Shown one piece after another: positions 16,563-25,726 of a stretch of 64,000 nt of DNA. Positions within the stretch are counted from its first letter, which is position 1, and each line of letters starts with the position of its first letter. The stretch is from Streptomyces sp. Tu6071 (GTDB lineage Bacteria; Actinomycetota; Actinomycetes; Streptomycetales; Streptomycetaceae): positions 3,618,945 through 3,682,944 of the forward strand of contig NZ_CM001165.1 of NCBI RefSeq assembly GCF_000213055.1. Direction: 5' to 3'. The notes under the pieces were generated by a model. The model did not search any database. It saw only the letters and a list, made by a program, of their open reading frames with translations, and was not told the origin of the DNA. Both the position numbers and the translations under genes were made by a program.

Positions 16563-17462
16563 TCAGCCCCAGCGCACGCCCGTCAGCTTCTCGTACGCCT
16601 CGACGTACTTCGCCCGCGTCCGCTCCACGATCTCGGCGGGCAGCTCGGGCGGCGGCTGCTCGCTCTTGCGGTCCCAGCCGGAGACGGGGGAGGTGAGCCA
16701 GTCGCGGACGAACTGCTTGTCGAAGGAGGGCTGGGCGTGGCCCGGCTCCCAGGAATCGGCCGGCCAGAAGCGCGAGGAGTCGGGGGTGAGGACCTCGTCG
16801 GCGAGGACGAGTTCCTCCCCGTCGAAGCCGAACTCGAACTTCGTGTCGGCGAGGATGATCCCGCGCTCACGGGCGATGTCCCGGCCCCGGGCGTAGACCG
16901 CGAGGGTCGTCTGCCGGAGCTGCGCGGCGGTCTCGGCGCCGACCCGGCGGGCCACCTCCTCGTAGCTCACGTTCTCGTCGTGCTCGCCGACCTCGGCCTT
17001 CGTCGCCGGGGTGAAGATCGGGCCGGGCAGCTCGGAGCCGTCCTCCAGGCCCTCGGGGAGCGCGAGCCCGCACACCGTGCGGGACGCGTTGTACTCGACG
17101 AGCCCCGAGCCGGTGAGGTAGCCGCGCGCGACGGCCTCGACCGGGATCATGTCGAGCGAGCGGCAGACCAGCGTGCGCCCGGCCCAGGAGGCGGGGGCGC
17201 CCTCGGGCAGCTTCGTCGACAGGACGTGGTTCGGGACGAGGTCGGCGAGCTGGTCGAACCACCACAGCGAGAGCTGCGTGAGCACGCGCCCCTTGTCGGG
17301 GATCTCGCTGGGCAGCACCCAGTCGTAGGCGGACAAGCGGTCGCTCGCGACCATCACGAGCTCGCCGGCCTCGTTCCGGTAGAGGTCGCGCACCTTGCCG
17401 GTGTGCAGATGCACCAGCCCCGGCACCTGTACGGGCTCGGGCTTTTCTACGAATCCGGACAC
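16563..17462 (-). CDS. purC: SAICAR synthase PurC
   Basis: PurC joins aspartate to CAIR with ATP to form SAICAR. The 299-residue protein has the family features GKVRDLY near the N-terminus, SAYDWVLPSEIPDKG, VRGYLTGSG-like VARGYLTGSGLVEY, and IILADTKFEFGFDG. GTG 17462 follows GGAGG. It is monocistronic and converges on the tRNA-Gly, separated from it by the parS-like palindromes. Confidence 0.97.
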   Translation of the reverse strand: MSGFVEKPEPVQVPGLVHLHTGKVRDLYRNEAGELVMVASDRLSAYDWVLPSEIPDKGRVLTQLSLWWFDQLADLVPNHVLSTKLPEGAPASWAGRTLVCRSLDMIPVEAVARGYLTGSGLVEYNASRTVCGLALPEGLEDGSELPGPIFTPATKAEVGEHDENVSYEEVARRVGAETAAQLRQTTLAVYARGRDIARERGIILADTKFEFGFDGEELVLADEVLTPDSSRFWPADSWEPGHAQPSFDKQFVRDWLTSPVSGWDRKSEQPPPELPAEIVERTRAKYVEAYEKLTGVRWG

Positions 17463-17626
17463 GGTTCCTCCACGTGCTTCCGTCCCATGCCCCCCGATTG
17501 TCCCGTACGGGAGCGAGGCGCGACGCCGCAGGGTGCCGGGTGGACGGCGTGAGGGCGGTGGGGCACGCGTGACGCCCGCCCGTACGAGCGGTGCGAGCCC
17601 CCGCCCCCGACGTCGGCGGACGCCGG

Positions 17627-19117
17627 TCAGTCGCGTTTGCAGATGCGGTCGAGGAGGTTCGCCGTCGCGCGCTGGATACGGGTGTCGACGTGGCCCGGCC
17701 GGTCGAGCGCGGGCGACCAGGCGAAGGTGCCGGAGGCGAAGACGAGGGCGCCGCTGGGGGCGCGGTAGAGGGAGGTCTCCTGGTGGCGGACGGCGCCCTG
17801 GTCCTCGTACGGCGAGTGCGCGAGGAGCATCCGGTCCTCGTACGGGGGCAACTGCGTGCGCGGGAAGTAGCGGTCGGCCTCCCCGGCGACGAGCCCGGGG
17901 AGTTCGTCGCCCTCGTGCGCCCCGGTCGCCTCCCACAGCCAGTGCTCCGCGTGCCGCACGACGAGCGGGGCGGGGGCGGGGACCCGGCCCGCATACTGGA
18001 TGCCCATGAGCTCCTGCTCCGGCCGGTCCACCTCGCGCCACAGCGTCGCGCGGCCGGGGCCCCGGCGCTTGCGGCAGGTCAGGAGCCGGTCGGGGACGCC
18101 CGAGGGGGACGCGCTCAGCTCGACCTGCCAGTACATCGTGTTCGCGGAGAGGAAGACGAGCGAGGTCCCGGCCTCCTTCGCGCGCTCGGTCGTGCGGCGC
18201 ATCGGGACGGACCAGTACTCGTCGTGGCCGGGGAAGACGAGGCCCCGGTACCGGGTCGGGTCGACGCGGCCCGCGTGGAGGTCGCGGGCGTCGGCGTAGG
18301 CGAGGTCGTAGCCGTAGCGCTCGGCCCAGCGGATGAAATCGTAGGCGTGGCCCACGTGCAGCGGGAGGCCCGCGCCCGCGAAGGGGCGGTCGAAGGACAC
18401 GGTGATCGCGGCGTCCTCCTCGCCGAGCAGCCCGCCCTTGTCGTCCCAGGCGTGGTACAGGCTCGCGCCCGTCCTGCCGTCCTCCGGGTAGAGGTTGTAC
18501 GCCTGCCAGGTCACGTCCGGGAGCAGGAGGAGCAGGTCGGCGGGCTCGCTGTCGCGGACGGTGAACGGGATGTGCGAGCGGTGCCCGTCGTACGTCGTGA
18601 GGACCGCGACGTACGCGCCCGGCTTCCAGTACGAGGGGATCTGCTGCCGCCACGTGCGCCACCAGTGGTGGCAGGAGACCGTGCGGTCGGCGAGGAGCGG
18701 CTCGGGCTGGGTGAGTCCTTGCAGCCGGGGCGTCGAGGCGATCTTGCTGGCACCGGCCCCCGCGTAGTGGCCGATGCGGTAGAAGTCCATGGAGTACGAC
18801 TGCGGCGGGTTGACCGTGACGTGGAAGTCGATCGACTCGCCGGGGGCGACGGCGCCCGTCGAGGTGAAGCCCTTGATCTGCTGGTGCACGTCGTCGGACG
18901 AACGCGGCGAGCCCTCCTCGCGGCGCGGCCTCGGCATCCGCAGTTCGGCGCCGGGCGCCGGGGCGTGCTCGACGTACCAGGGGACGACCCTGCCGGTGTC
19001 GTCGAAGTACGTCTCGCTCGCGCGCAGCCACGGCAGCGGGCCCTGCCCGAAGGGGTCCGTCGCCGCGTGCGCGACCGCCCCCGACTCCCACCGGCCCTTC
19101 CCGCGTTCCGCCCCCAT
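17627..19117 (-). CDS. N,N-dimethylformamidase beta-subunit-like protein
   Basis: The 496-residue protein carries the large-subunit dimethylformamidase-type domain: GFTSTGAVAPGESIDFHVTV (beta-sandwich part), FYRIGHYAG, SCHHWWRTWRQQIP, TYDGHRSHIPFTVRD, WQAYNLYPEDG, and VFPGHDEYWSVPMRR, in which the last motif belongs to the amidohydrolase-like core. No alpha-subunit gene is present, and no signal peptide is evident. Biochemical activity on DMF is only known for distant relatives. ATG 19117 follows a purine-rich RBS. Confidence 0.75.
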   Translation of the reverse strand: MGAERGKGRWESGAVAHAATDPFGQGPLPWLRASETYFDDTGRVVPWYVEHAPAPGAELRMPRPRREEGSPRSSDDVHQQIKGFTSTGAVAPGESIDFHVTVNPPQSYSMDFYRIGHYAGAGASKIASTPRLQGLTQPEPLLADRTVSCHHWWRTWRQQIPSYWKPGAYVAVLTTYDGHRSHIPFTVRDSEPADLLLLLPDVTWQAYNLYPEDGRTGASLYHAWDDKGGLLGEEDAAITVSFDRPFAGAGLPLHVGHAYDFIRWAERYGYDLAYADARDLHAGRVDPTRYRGLVFPGHDEYWSVPMRRTTERAKEAGTSLVFLSANTMYWQVELSASPSGVPDRLLTCRKRRGPGRATLWREVDRPEQELMGIQYAGRVPAPAPLVVRHAEHWLWEATGAHEGDELPGLVAGEADRYFPRTQLPPYEDRMLLAHSPYEDQGAVRHQETSLYRAPSGALVFASGTFAWSPALDRPGHVDTRIQRATANLLDRICKRD

Positions 19118-19509
19118 CTCCGCCCCTCCCTCGTCCCCCGCATCCCGGTGCCGCGCCCCTCGTCACCGGGGCGGAAGCCAGCACATCACACTAAGCACGC
19201 ACACCGTCACCGTTCCCCCCGAATCCCCGCCAACGGCCCTGTGCCCGAAGCGGTGCAGAACCGCTTCTGCCTGGTGGCGGTGGGCCGGGCGGACGGAAAC
19301 GGAGTTCCTCGTTCGGGTGAGCCCGCACAAACGGCCGCCCCTTTCCCGCCGGGGCGGCGCCCCCGCGCACCCCCGTGCGCTCCCGCGAGACGGCGCCCTT
19401 CCTTCCCGCCGGTCGGGCGCCCGCGCGCACCGCCCTGCCTTCCCGCCGGACGCCCCCGTAAGGCGCCGCGCCTCCCCGCCGGTCGGCGCCCCCGCGCACC
19501 ACCCCGCCC
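19118..19509. repeat. Intergenic spacer with degenerate GC-rich repeats
   Basis: No gene is supported in these 392 bp. The segment from about 19341 to 19502 contains four degenerate copies of a roughly 30-bp module that starts TTCCCGCCGG and ends GCCCCCGCGCAC, at about 19346, 19402, 19440 and 19473. I see no clear promoter. Confidence 0.6.
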
Positions 19510-21210
19510 CTACCCGACCCGTACCCCCACCCGCGCCAGCCAGCGGCGCAGCGGGATCGAGTCGCCGTCCTCCACCAGGCTCCGCACCCGCGCCCCGAGG
19601 TCGCGCACCCGCTCCCCGTCCACCAGGAGCACCGGGCCGTCCAGCCAGTCGAGCCCCGGCATCGCGCCGCCCGCGTCCACCGCCGCGCAGCACACCAGCG
19701 AGGTCACGTGGTCCGCGAGGACCTCCACCCCGCTCCGTACCGGCGGCGGCGCGAAGAGCGGCAGCCCGCCGTTCCCTTCGTAGACCCCCTCCGAGGTGCG
19801 CGTGGCTCCCACGCCCCCGGTGGTCTCCTCGCGCGCGACCCGCGCCGCGAGCCCGGCGGCGAGCGCCGCCGCGCGCGGGTGCGCGAAGCGGTCGGCCTCC
19901 TCCTCGGGCGTCTCGGGGAAGATCTCGGGCTCGGTCCGCGCCGCGTACTCCGTCGTACGGGGCGCACCGCCGCGCGCCCCGCCCTCGCGCAGCGGCGGCG
20001 CCGCCATCACCCCGACCCGCTCGGGCGGGCTGTCGCTCACCGTCAGGTGCTCCAGGACGCGCGCCACCGTGCACGGCCGCCCGTCCTCGCCCAGCACCTC
20101 GCCGAGCCGCGCCACGTCCGCGCGCCACAGCCGCTCCACGACCTCGCGCGGGTAGTCGCGCCAGCTCACCGGCCGCCACTCGCCGCCCCGCTCCCCGTGG
20201 AAGAGCCGCGCGGCGAGCAGGGAGGCGGCCTCGTCGGCGAGTTCGGGCTCCTCCAGGAGTTCGCTCGCGGGCGGCTCGGTGAGCCGCATCGCCTGCTCGT
20301 CGGCGGCGAGCCGGTCTCTGCGGGACAGCTCGGCGAGCGCCGCGGCGACGCCCGCGTCGAGCCGCGCGGGCCAGCGCCCGAGCCGCCACGCGGGCACCGC
20401 GACCCGGCCCAGCAGCCGGTCCCAGCCCGCGTACGCGAGCCCCACCTGCTCCTGCGCGGTGATCCGTCGCCCGTAGTCCACCTTCCTGGCCCGCTCGGCG
20501 CACGCCGCCGCCACGTACCGCTCCATGTCGGCCGCGGCGCCCCGGCACCGGACGAGCAGCAGCCGTGCGAGGCGCGCGGGCACCGCGAGCAGCACCCGGT
20601 GGGCGAGCGGGGCGCGGGGCCCGGCCGTCGCGAGCGCCGCGTCCAGGCCCCGGACGAATTTGCGGGCCTGCGCCGTCGTCGGCTCCGCCGCGGGCTCCGT
20701 GCCCGCGACGACGGGCGCGAGCAGCGCGCGCAGTTCGGCGACGCGCAGCCACCACAGGAAGGGCGAGCCGATCACGAGGACCTGCGCGCGTACCCCGGGC
20801 GCCGCCGCGCGCTCCTCCAGCCAGCTGTCGCAGTCGGGCGTGAGCGCTATCGCCGCGGGGGCCGGGACCCCGAGCCGCTCCGCCAGCTCCCGCACCAGGT
20901 GGTACAGGGCGGGCGCGGCGCGCTCCTCGACCGGCACGGCCGGGGACTCGGCGGGCGCGGCGCGCGCGATGAGCAGCGCGGTCGCCCCGGCGAGGGCGAG
21001 CGCGAGCACGGCGAGCACCGCGACCCACAGTCTCGCCGCGTCCCACCCCGTACCCTCCAGCCGCCCGCCGACCGCGCCCGCCCACAGCACGACGGCGCAC
21101 GCCGCGGGCAGCACCGCCAGCGCGGTCGCCGCGGACTTGACCCGCAGCACCGCGGCGGCCCTGGACCGCGCGGCGAGCGCGCCCACCTCCACACCCGTAC
21201 CCGACGACAC
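19510..21210 (-). CDS. Large membrane-anchored protein of unknown function
   Basis: I do not recognise a named family. The 566-residue protein has two N-terminal hydrophobic helices (about residues 20-45 and 50-75), then a long soluble part with the segments YHLVRELAERLGVP, WLEERAAAPGVRAQVLVIG and ELRALLAP, which recall the fold order of inactive M48-type peptidases but lack an HExxH motif. The C-terminus ends WLDGPVLLVDGERVRDLG. GTG 21210 is the most plausible start, though upstream codons are open. A housekeeping location beside purD suggests a conserved Streptomyces gene. Confidence 0.6.
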   Translation of the reverse strand: MSSGTGVEVGALAARSRAAAVLRVKSAATALAVLPAACAVVLWAGAVGGRLEGTGWDAARLWVAVLAVLALALAGATALLIARAAPAESPAVPVEERAAPALYHLVRELAERLGVPAPAAIALTPDCDSWLEERAAAPGVRAQVLVIGSPFLWWLRVAELRALLAPVVAGTEPAAEPTTAQARKFVRGLDAALATAGPRAPLAHRVLLAVPARLARLLLVRCRGAAADMERYVAAACAERARKVDYGRRITAQEQVGLAYAGWDRLLGRVAVPAWRLGRWPARLDAGVAAALAELSRRDRLAADEQAMRLTEPPASELLEEPELADEAASLLAARLFHGERGGEWRPVSWRDYPREVVERLWRADVARLGEVLGEDGRPCTVARVLEHLTVSDSPPERVGVMAAPPLREGGARGGAPRTTEYAARTEPEIFPETPEEEADRFAHPRAAALAAGLAARVAREETTGGVGATRTSEGVYEGNGGLPLFAPPPVRSGVEVLADHVTSLVCCAAVDAGGAMPGLDWLDGPVLLVDGERVRDLGARVRSLVEDGDSIPLRRWLARVGVRVG

Positions 21211-21667
21211 GACCTGCCGACCCCCTACCCCTGGCGCCCGCCGGACCCCCGCGGGCCCGGCCTGCACCGACGGGCCGCGCACCCGTGCTGGTGCCCGGTC
21301 CGTTTCTGCCTCGTCGCTTGCTTCCCGCGCTGATCCGCGGCGGACCGCGGCCCGTCGCGCTTTCCGGCGTCGCTCACATCCCCCACTGTGACACCGGCCC
21401 CCGACATCGCAATGCCGGTGGGCCAAGTGCCGCAGCCCGCCCGCGCGGCCCGCTCTGCACGGGCCGACCGGCGATGGAGCACGTGCGCCGCACCCTAGTG
21501 GGGGCGCGCGCCGTCGTCAGCCGTATGCGGCTTCGATCACTCGATGGAATGGCTCTGGGCAAAGGTGCTGACAAGCGGACGCCCCGGGGTCCGTACGTGT
21601 GCACGAGGACGTGTACGCGTACGGGCCCCGGGGCGCCCGGCACGTTTTCCGGGTGGTCCCGGGGGCA
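21211..21667. other. Spacer between purD and the membrane-protein gene
   Basis: These 457 bp carry no convincing gene. They include the purD terminator hairpin (21581-21634) and an AT-richer patch near 21530-21570 (TCGATCACTCGATGGAATGG), which may be promoter material, although orientation cannot be assigned. Confidence 0.5.
21581..21634 (-). terminator. purD terminator hairpin
   Basis: A 17-bp stem (21581-21597 with 21618-21634, one T:G pair) enclosing a 20-base loop lies 34 bp past the purD stop on the minus strand. Confidence 0.7.
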
Positions 21668-22933
21668 TCAGCCCGTGGCCACCGCGTCCCGCGCCGCCCG
21701 CTCGGCGATGTCCGTGCGGTGCTGCGCGTCCTTGAGGCCGATCCGCGCCACCGCCGCGTAGGCGCGCTCGCGCGCGACCGTCAGGTCCGTGCCCGTCGCC
21801 GTCACCGAGAGCACGCGGCCCCCGGCGCTCACGACGTCCTCGCCCTCGCGGCGCGTCCCCGCGTGCAGCACGTACGCGTCCGGGGCGTCCTTCGCGGCGA
21901 CCTCGTCGAGCCCGGTGATCACGTCGCCGGTACGGGGCGCGGCCGGGTAGTTCGCGGAGGCGACCACGACCGTGACGGCCGCGTCCTCGCTCCACCGCAG
22001 CGGCTCCAGCGTCGCCAGCTCGCCGCGCGCCGAGGCGTTCAGGAGGCCGGAGAGCGGGGTGCGCAGGCGCGCGAGGACGACCTGCGTCTCGGGGTCGCCG
22101 AAGCGCGCGTTGAACTCGATGACGCGCACGCCGCGCGAGGTGAGCGCGAGCCCCGCGTACAGCAGCCCGCTGAACAGCGCGCCGCGCCGCCGCAGTTCGT
22201 CGACGGTCGGCTGGAGCACCGTGCGCAGCACCTCGTCGACGAGGCCCGCGTCCGCCCAGGGCAGCGGCGAGTACGCGCCCATGCCGCCCGTGTTGGGGCC
22301 CTCGTCGCCGTCGAGCGCGCGCTTGAAGTCCTGCGCGGGCTGGAGCGGGACGACCGTCGTGCCGTCCGTGACCGCGAAGAGCGAGACCTCGGGCCCGTCG
22401 AGGAACTCCTCGATGACGACCCGGCCGCAGGCGAGCGCGTGCTCGCGCGCCCGCGCGCGGTCGTCCGTGACGACGACGCCCTTGCCGGCCGCGAGACCGT
22501 CGTCCTTCACGACGTACGGGGCGCCGAAGGCGTCGAGCGCGGCGTCGACCTCCTCCGGGGTCGTGCACACGTAGGCGCGCGCGGTGGGCACCTGCGCGGC
22601 GGCCATGACGTCCTTCGCGAACGCCTTCGAGCCCTCCAGCAGGGCGGCCTCGCGGCCGGGCCCGAAGCAGGCGATACCCGCCTCGCGCACGGCGTCGGCG
22701 ACCCCGGCGACGAGCGGCGCCTCGGGCCCCACGACGACGAGATCCGCCTCCGTCTCCCGGGCCAGGCGCACGACATCGGCCCCGTCCAGGGCATCGACGG
22801 GCCGCACGGCGGCGACCTCGGCGATCCCGGCGTTCCCGGGGGCACAGTACAGGGCTTCGACGGCTGGGTCGAGCGAGAGAGAGCGGCACAGGGCGTGTTC
22901 GCGGGCGCCGTTTCCGATGACGAGGACCTTCAC
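21668..22933 (-). CDS. purD: Phosphoribosylamine-glycine ligase PurD
   Basis: PurD makes GAR from phosphoribosylamine, glycine and ATP. The 421-residue protein shows the N-terminal MKVLVIGNGAREHAL, ATP-grasp segments VVKDDGLAAGKGVVV and EEFLDGPEVSLFAVTDG, GPNTGGMGAYSP, and the metal-ligand region EFNARFGDPETQ. GTG 22933 gives the conserved N-terminus. It is downstream of dnaX on the same strand with a 231-bp gap. Confidence 0.97.
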   Translation of the reverse strand: MKVLVIGNGAREHALCRSLSLDPAVEALYCAPGNAGIAEVAAVRPVDALDGADVVRLARETEADLVVVGPEAPLVAGVADAVREAGIACFGPGREAALLEGSKAFAKDVMAAAQVPTARAYVCTTPEEVDAALDAFGAPYVVKDDGLAAGKGVVVTDDRARAREHALACGRVVIEEFLDGPEVSLFAVTDGTTVVPLQPAQDFKRALDGDEGPNTGGMGAYSPLPWADAGLVDEVLRTVLQPTVDELRRRGALFSGLLYAGLALTSRGVRVIEFNARFGDPETQVVLARLRTPLSGLLNASARGELATLEPLRWSEDAAVTVVVASANYPAAPRTGDVITGLDEVAAKDAPDAYVLHAGTRREGEDVVSAGGRVLSVTATGTDLTVARERAYAAVARIGLKDAQHRTDIAERAARDAVATG

Positions 22934-23119
22934 ACGGCTCACCCTAACGGGCGGGTGGGGGGCGGGGGGCTCACGGGCGGAGGGGTGGGGTGGGGGCGGG
23001 GGCCGGGGGCGTGATGGGGCGGGGACTCTTGGTCGGGCCGGGCGGCCGGACCTCCGACGGCTCGGGCCCCACATCCCGCTTCGGTCGGCGACGTGCCTCA
23101 GCCGGTGGCCCGGCCCGAC

Positions 23120-23162
23120 CCGTCACCGGTCACCGTCACCCGTCACCCGTCACCCGTCACCG
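23120..23162. repeat. CGTCACC heptamer repeat before purD
   Basis: Six copies of CGTCACC, some with one base of variation, are packed into 43 bp between dnaX and purD. Confidence 0.75.
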
Positions 23163-23164
23163 GC

Positions 23165-23914
23165 TCAGTGCGGCGCCGCGTCGTTGTCGTACTCGTCGAG
23201 CACGGTCGCCCCCAGCTCGCGCACGATCAGCTCGTACCCGCTGAGCGCGCTCTCGACGAGGTCCGGGTCGTCGGCCGCCGGCATGTCGTCCTCGGGCGCC
23301 ACGGGCGGGCGCGCGGGAGCGGCGGCGGGGCGCTGCTCGGGGGCCGGGGCCGGTACGGAGGGGGCGGGCGCGGGCCGCGACTGGGCCTGCGGCGGGGCGG
23401 AGGGGCCACCGGGCGCCGCCGTCGGTGCGCCGCCGCTCTGCGGTGCGGGGGCGGGGCTCGGCGCCGGGGCGGGCGCCGCGGGTGCGCCGCCGTACCCCCC
23501 GTAGCCGCCCCCCGGAGGCGGTGGCGACTGGGGCGCTCCGCCGCCGCCCCCGCCCTGCGAGTCGACGACGGCCTCGATCTTCCAGTTGACCTGGAAGCGG
23601 CTCTGGAGCGCCTGCTTGAGCACGTCCTCGTTGTTGCCGTTGAGGAAGTTGTCCCTGGCCCCGGCGTTGACGAAGCCGATCTGCAAGGTCGTCCCGTCGA
23701 AACCGGCGACCTGCGCGTTCTGGCTCAGCAGCATCCAGGTGAAGCGGCGCGTGTTCTTCACCGTCTCCAGGATCTCGGGCCACAGCGCGCGCGGATCGAG
23801 GCCGCTGCCGGGGGGCGGGGCGGCGGGCTGGGGCGCGGCGGGGGCCTGGGCCTGCGGCTGGGCGTGCGCCGGGACCTGGGCGGCCGGTCCGGGTCGCACG
23901 ATCAGCTCGTACAA
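23165..23914 (-). CDS. dnaX: dnaX, 3' part (tau-type C-terminus) in the -1 frame
   Basis: This frame encodes the C-terminal half of the DNA polymerase III tau subunit: an AP-rich linker, the conserved domain DPRALWPEILETVKNTRRFTW, SQNAQVAGFDGTTLQIGF and LKQALQSRFQVNWKIEAVVD, a second Pro/Gly linker, and the actinobacterial DnaX tail DDPDLVESALSGYELIVREL. It lacks its own ATPase. A TTG at 23914 could initiate it, but it is best read as a continuation of the 5' part after a -1 shift near 23920. Confidence 0.85.
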   Translation of the reverse strand: MYELIVRPGPAAQVPAHAQPQAQAPAAPQPAAPPPGSGLDPRALWPEILETVKNTRRFTWMLLSQNAQVAGFDGTTLQIGFVNAGARDNFLNGNNEDVLKQALQSRFQVNWKIEAVVDSQGGGGGGAPQSPPPPGGGYGGYGGAPAAPAPAPSPAPAPQSGGAPTAAPGGPSAPPQAQSRPAPAPSVPAPAPEQRPAAAPARPPVAPEDDMPAADDPDLVESALSGYELIVRELGATVLDEYDNDAAPH

Positions 23915-25308
23915 CCTGAGCCGCTCTCGACGAGGTCCCAGTCGTCGGGCGGGGGCGCGTGGTCCCCGGAGCCGGGCCCGGTGGGCGCGGGCCAGCCGCC
24001 GGGGGCGGGGGCGTGGGGCGCCGGGGCCTGCGCGGGGGCGGGCGCCTGCGGTTGCGCCGGTGCCGGTGCCGGTGCCGGTGCCTGGACGGGAGCGGGCGCG
24101 GGCGCGGCGGCCTGCGGGTAGGCCGCCCCCGCCACCGCTCCGGCCGGTGGCCCGGACCGCTCCAGGCGGTCGAGTCTGGCGAGGACGGCGCGCTGGTCGT
24201 CGTACGCGGCGGGGAGGAGGATCCGCGCGCAGATGAGTTCGAGCTGGAGGCGCGGCGAGGTGGCGCCGCGCATCTCGGTGAGGCCCTCGTTGACGAGGTC
24301 GGCGGCGCGGCTCAGCTCGGCGGCCCCGAAGACGGACGCCTGCGCCTGCATCCGCTCGACGACGTCGGCGGGCGCGTCGATGAGTCCCTTCTCACCCGCG
24401 TCGGGCACGGCGGCGAGGATCACGAGGTCGCGCAGCCGCTCCAGGAGGTCGGCGACGAAGCGGCGCGGGTCGTTGCCGCCCTCGATGACGCGGTCCACGA
24501 CCTCGAAGGCGGCGGCCCCGTCCCCGGCGGCGAAGGCGTCGACGACGGAGTCGAGCAGCGAGCCGTCGGTGTATCCGAGCAGCGAGGTCGCCATGGCATA
24601 GGTCACACCGTCGTCACCGGCTCCGGCGAGGAGCTGGTCCATGACCGACATGGAGTCACGCACGGACCCCGCCCCGGCCCGTACGACGAGGGGCAGCACC
24701 CCGTCCTCGACCCGTACGTCCTCCTGCCCGCAGACCTGGCCGAGGTAGTCGCGCAGGGTCCCGGGCGGCACGAGCCGGAAGGGGTAGTGGTGCGTACGCG
24801 AGCGGATCGTCCCGATGACCTTCTCGGGCTCGGTCGTCGCGAAGATGAACTTGAGGTGCTCGGGCGGCTCCTCGACGACCTTGAGCAGGGCGTTGAAACC
24901 GGCCGACGTGACCATGTGGGCCTCGTCGATGATGTAGATCTTGTACCGGCTCGACGCGGGCCCGAAGAACGCCTTCTCGCGCAGGTCACGGGCGTCGTCC
25001 ACGCCACCGTGCGAAGCGGCGTCGATCTCGATGACGTCGATGGACCCCGGCCCGTTCCTGGCCAGGTCCTGGCAGGACTGGCACTCGCCGCAGGGCGTGG
25101 GCGTGGGCCCCTGCTCGCAGTTCAGGCAGCGGGCGAGGATGCGGGCGCTGGTCGTCTTGCCGCACCCGCGCGGCCCGCTGAACAGATACGCGTGATTGAC
25201 CCTGTTGTTGCGCAGGGCCTGCGACAGGGGGTCGGTGACATGCTCCTGCCCGATGACCTCGGCGAAGGTCTCGGGACGGTAGCGGCGGTACAGCGCGAGG
25301 GACGACAC
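23902..25308 (-). CDS. dnaX: dnaX, 5' part (clamp-loader ATPase, gamma-like), broken reading frame
   Basis: This is the clamp-loader AAA+ ATPase of DNA polymerase III. The 468 residues include Walker A SGPRGCGKT (44-52), the zinc cysteines C61, C64, C73, C76 and C79, Walker B IIDEAH (126-131), and sensor/lid regions, followed by an Ala/Pro linker. GTG 25308 gives the conserved MSSLALYRRYRP start. The frame ends at a TGA (23902-23904) in a copy of the gene's own 3' end; one extra base would restore the frame to the tau part. The product as written would be a gamma-like protein. Confidence 0.9.
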   Translation of the reverse strand: MSSLALYRRYRPETFAEVIGQEHVTDPLSQALRNNRVNHAYLFSGPRGCGKTTSARILARCLNCEQGPTPTPCGECQSCQDLARNGPGSIDVIEIDAASHGGVDDARDLREKAFFGPASSRYKIYIIDEAHMVTSAGFNALLKVVEEPPEHLKFIFATTEPEKVIGTIRSRTHHYPFRLVPPGTLRDYLGQVCGQEDVRVEDGVLPLVVRAGAGSVRDSMSVMDQLLAGAGDDGVTYAMATSLLGYTDGSLLDSVVDAFAAGDGAAAFEVVDRVIEGGNDPRRFVADLLERLRDLVILAAVPDAGEKGLIDAPADVVERMQAQASVFGAAELSRAADLVNEGLTEMRGATSPRLQLELICARILLPAAYDDQRAVLARLDRLERSGPPAGAVAGAAYPQAAAPAPAPVQAPAPAPAPAQPQAPAPAQAPAPHAPAPGGWPAPTGPGSGDHAPPPDDWDLVESGSGCTS

Positions 25309-25365
25309 ACCTACGAGGTTATAGGCGCCCACCGACAAACGGCCCCGCACACGACAACGCCCCCC

Positions 25366-25455
25366 ACGCACCCGCCAGAGCCGACCTACCCTTGCTGCCT
25401 TCCGGCCCTGGGGGAGTTCAGTCAGATAGCGCCACGTGAGGGGCTGCCCGCCACC
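25366..25455 (-). ncRNA. ffs: Small signal recognition particle RNA (4.5S-type)
   Basis: The minus strand carries the universally conserved SRP apical domain: GGCCGGAAGGCAGCAAGGG with the GGAA tetraloop closed by GCC/GGC and the asymmetric loop bases AGCA (25389-25410). Flanking arms can pair to make the usual short rod. The RNA binds Ffh for co-translational targeting. End points are approximate. Its position just upstream of dnaX is the usual one in streptomycetes. Confidence 0.82.
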
Positions 25456-25546
25456 CTACCCGATCCCGAACCCCACCCTCGACCCCTCTCCCCCACCCCC
25501 GGATCGGGTTCGCGAGCACTCCCCTGCCTCATGTAATGTCTCCTGC

Positions 25547-25634
25547 GGAGGATTCGCCTAGAGGCCTAGGGCGCACGCTTGGAAAGCGTGTTGGGGGCAA
25601 CCCCTCACGAGTTCGAATCTCGTATCCTCCGCCA
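25547..25634 (+). tRNA. tRNA-Ser (anticodon GGA)
   Basis: The class II cloverleaf has acceptor GGAGGAT with ATCCTCC, discriminator G, encoded CCA (25632-25634), anticodon loop TTGGAAA within CACGC/GCGTG, and a long variable arm around TTGGGGGCAACCCCTC. It reads TCC/TCT codons. Confidence 0.96.
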
Positions 25635-25652
25635 TTGCTCTCACCGGGCAAT

Positions 25653-25694
25653 ACGTCGAAGGGCCCCACCGGTTTCGGTGGGGCCCTTCGACGT
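25653..25694. terminator. Strong bidirectional hairpin
   Basis: A perfect 19-bp stem (25653-25671 with 25676-25694) with a GTTT loop lies between tRNA-Ser and the convergent small membrane-protein gene. Confidence 0.9.
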
Positions 25695-25726
25695 TGTGGC
25701 GATCACACCTCAACGTTGGAGTGTGG

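Noticed and set aside
19163..21100. 645-codon frame overlapping the 19510-21210 gene
   Set aside because: Arg/Gly/Ala-rich shadow in another frame; the chosen frame has membrane helices and normal residue use.
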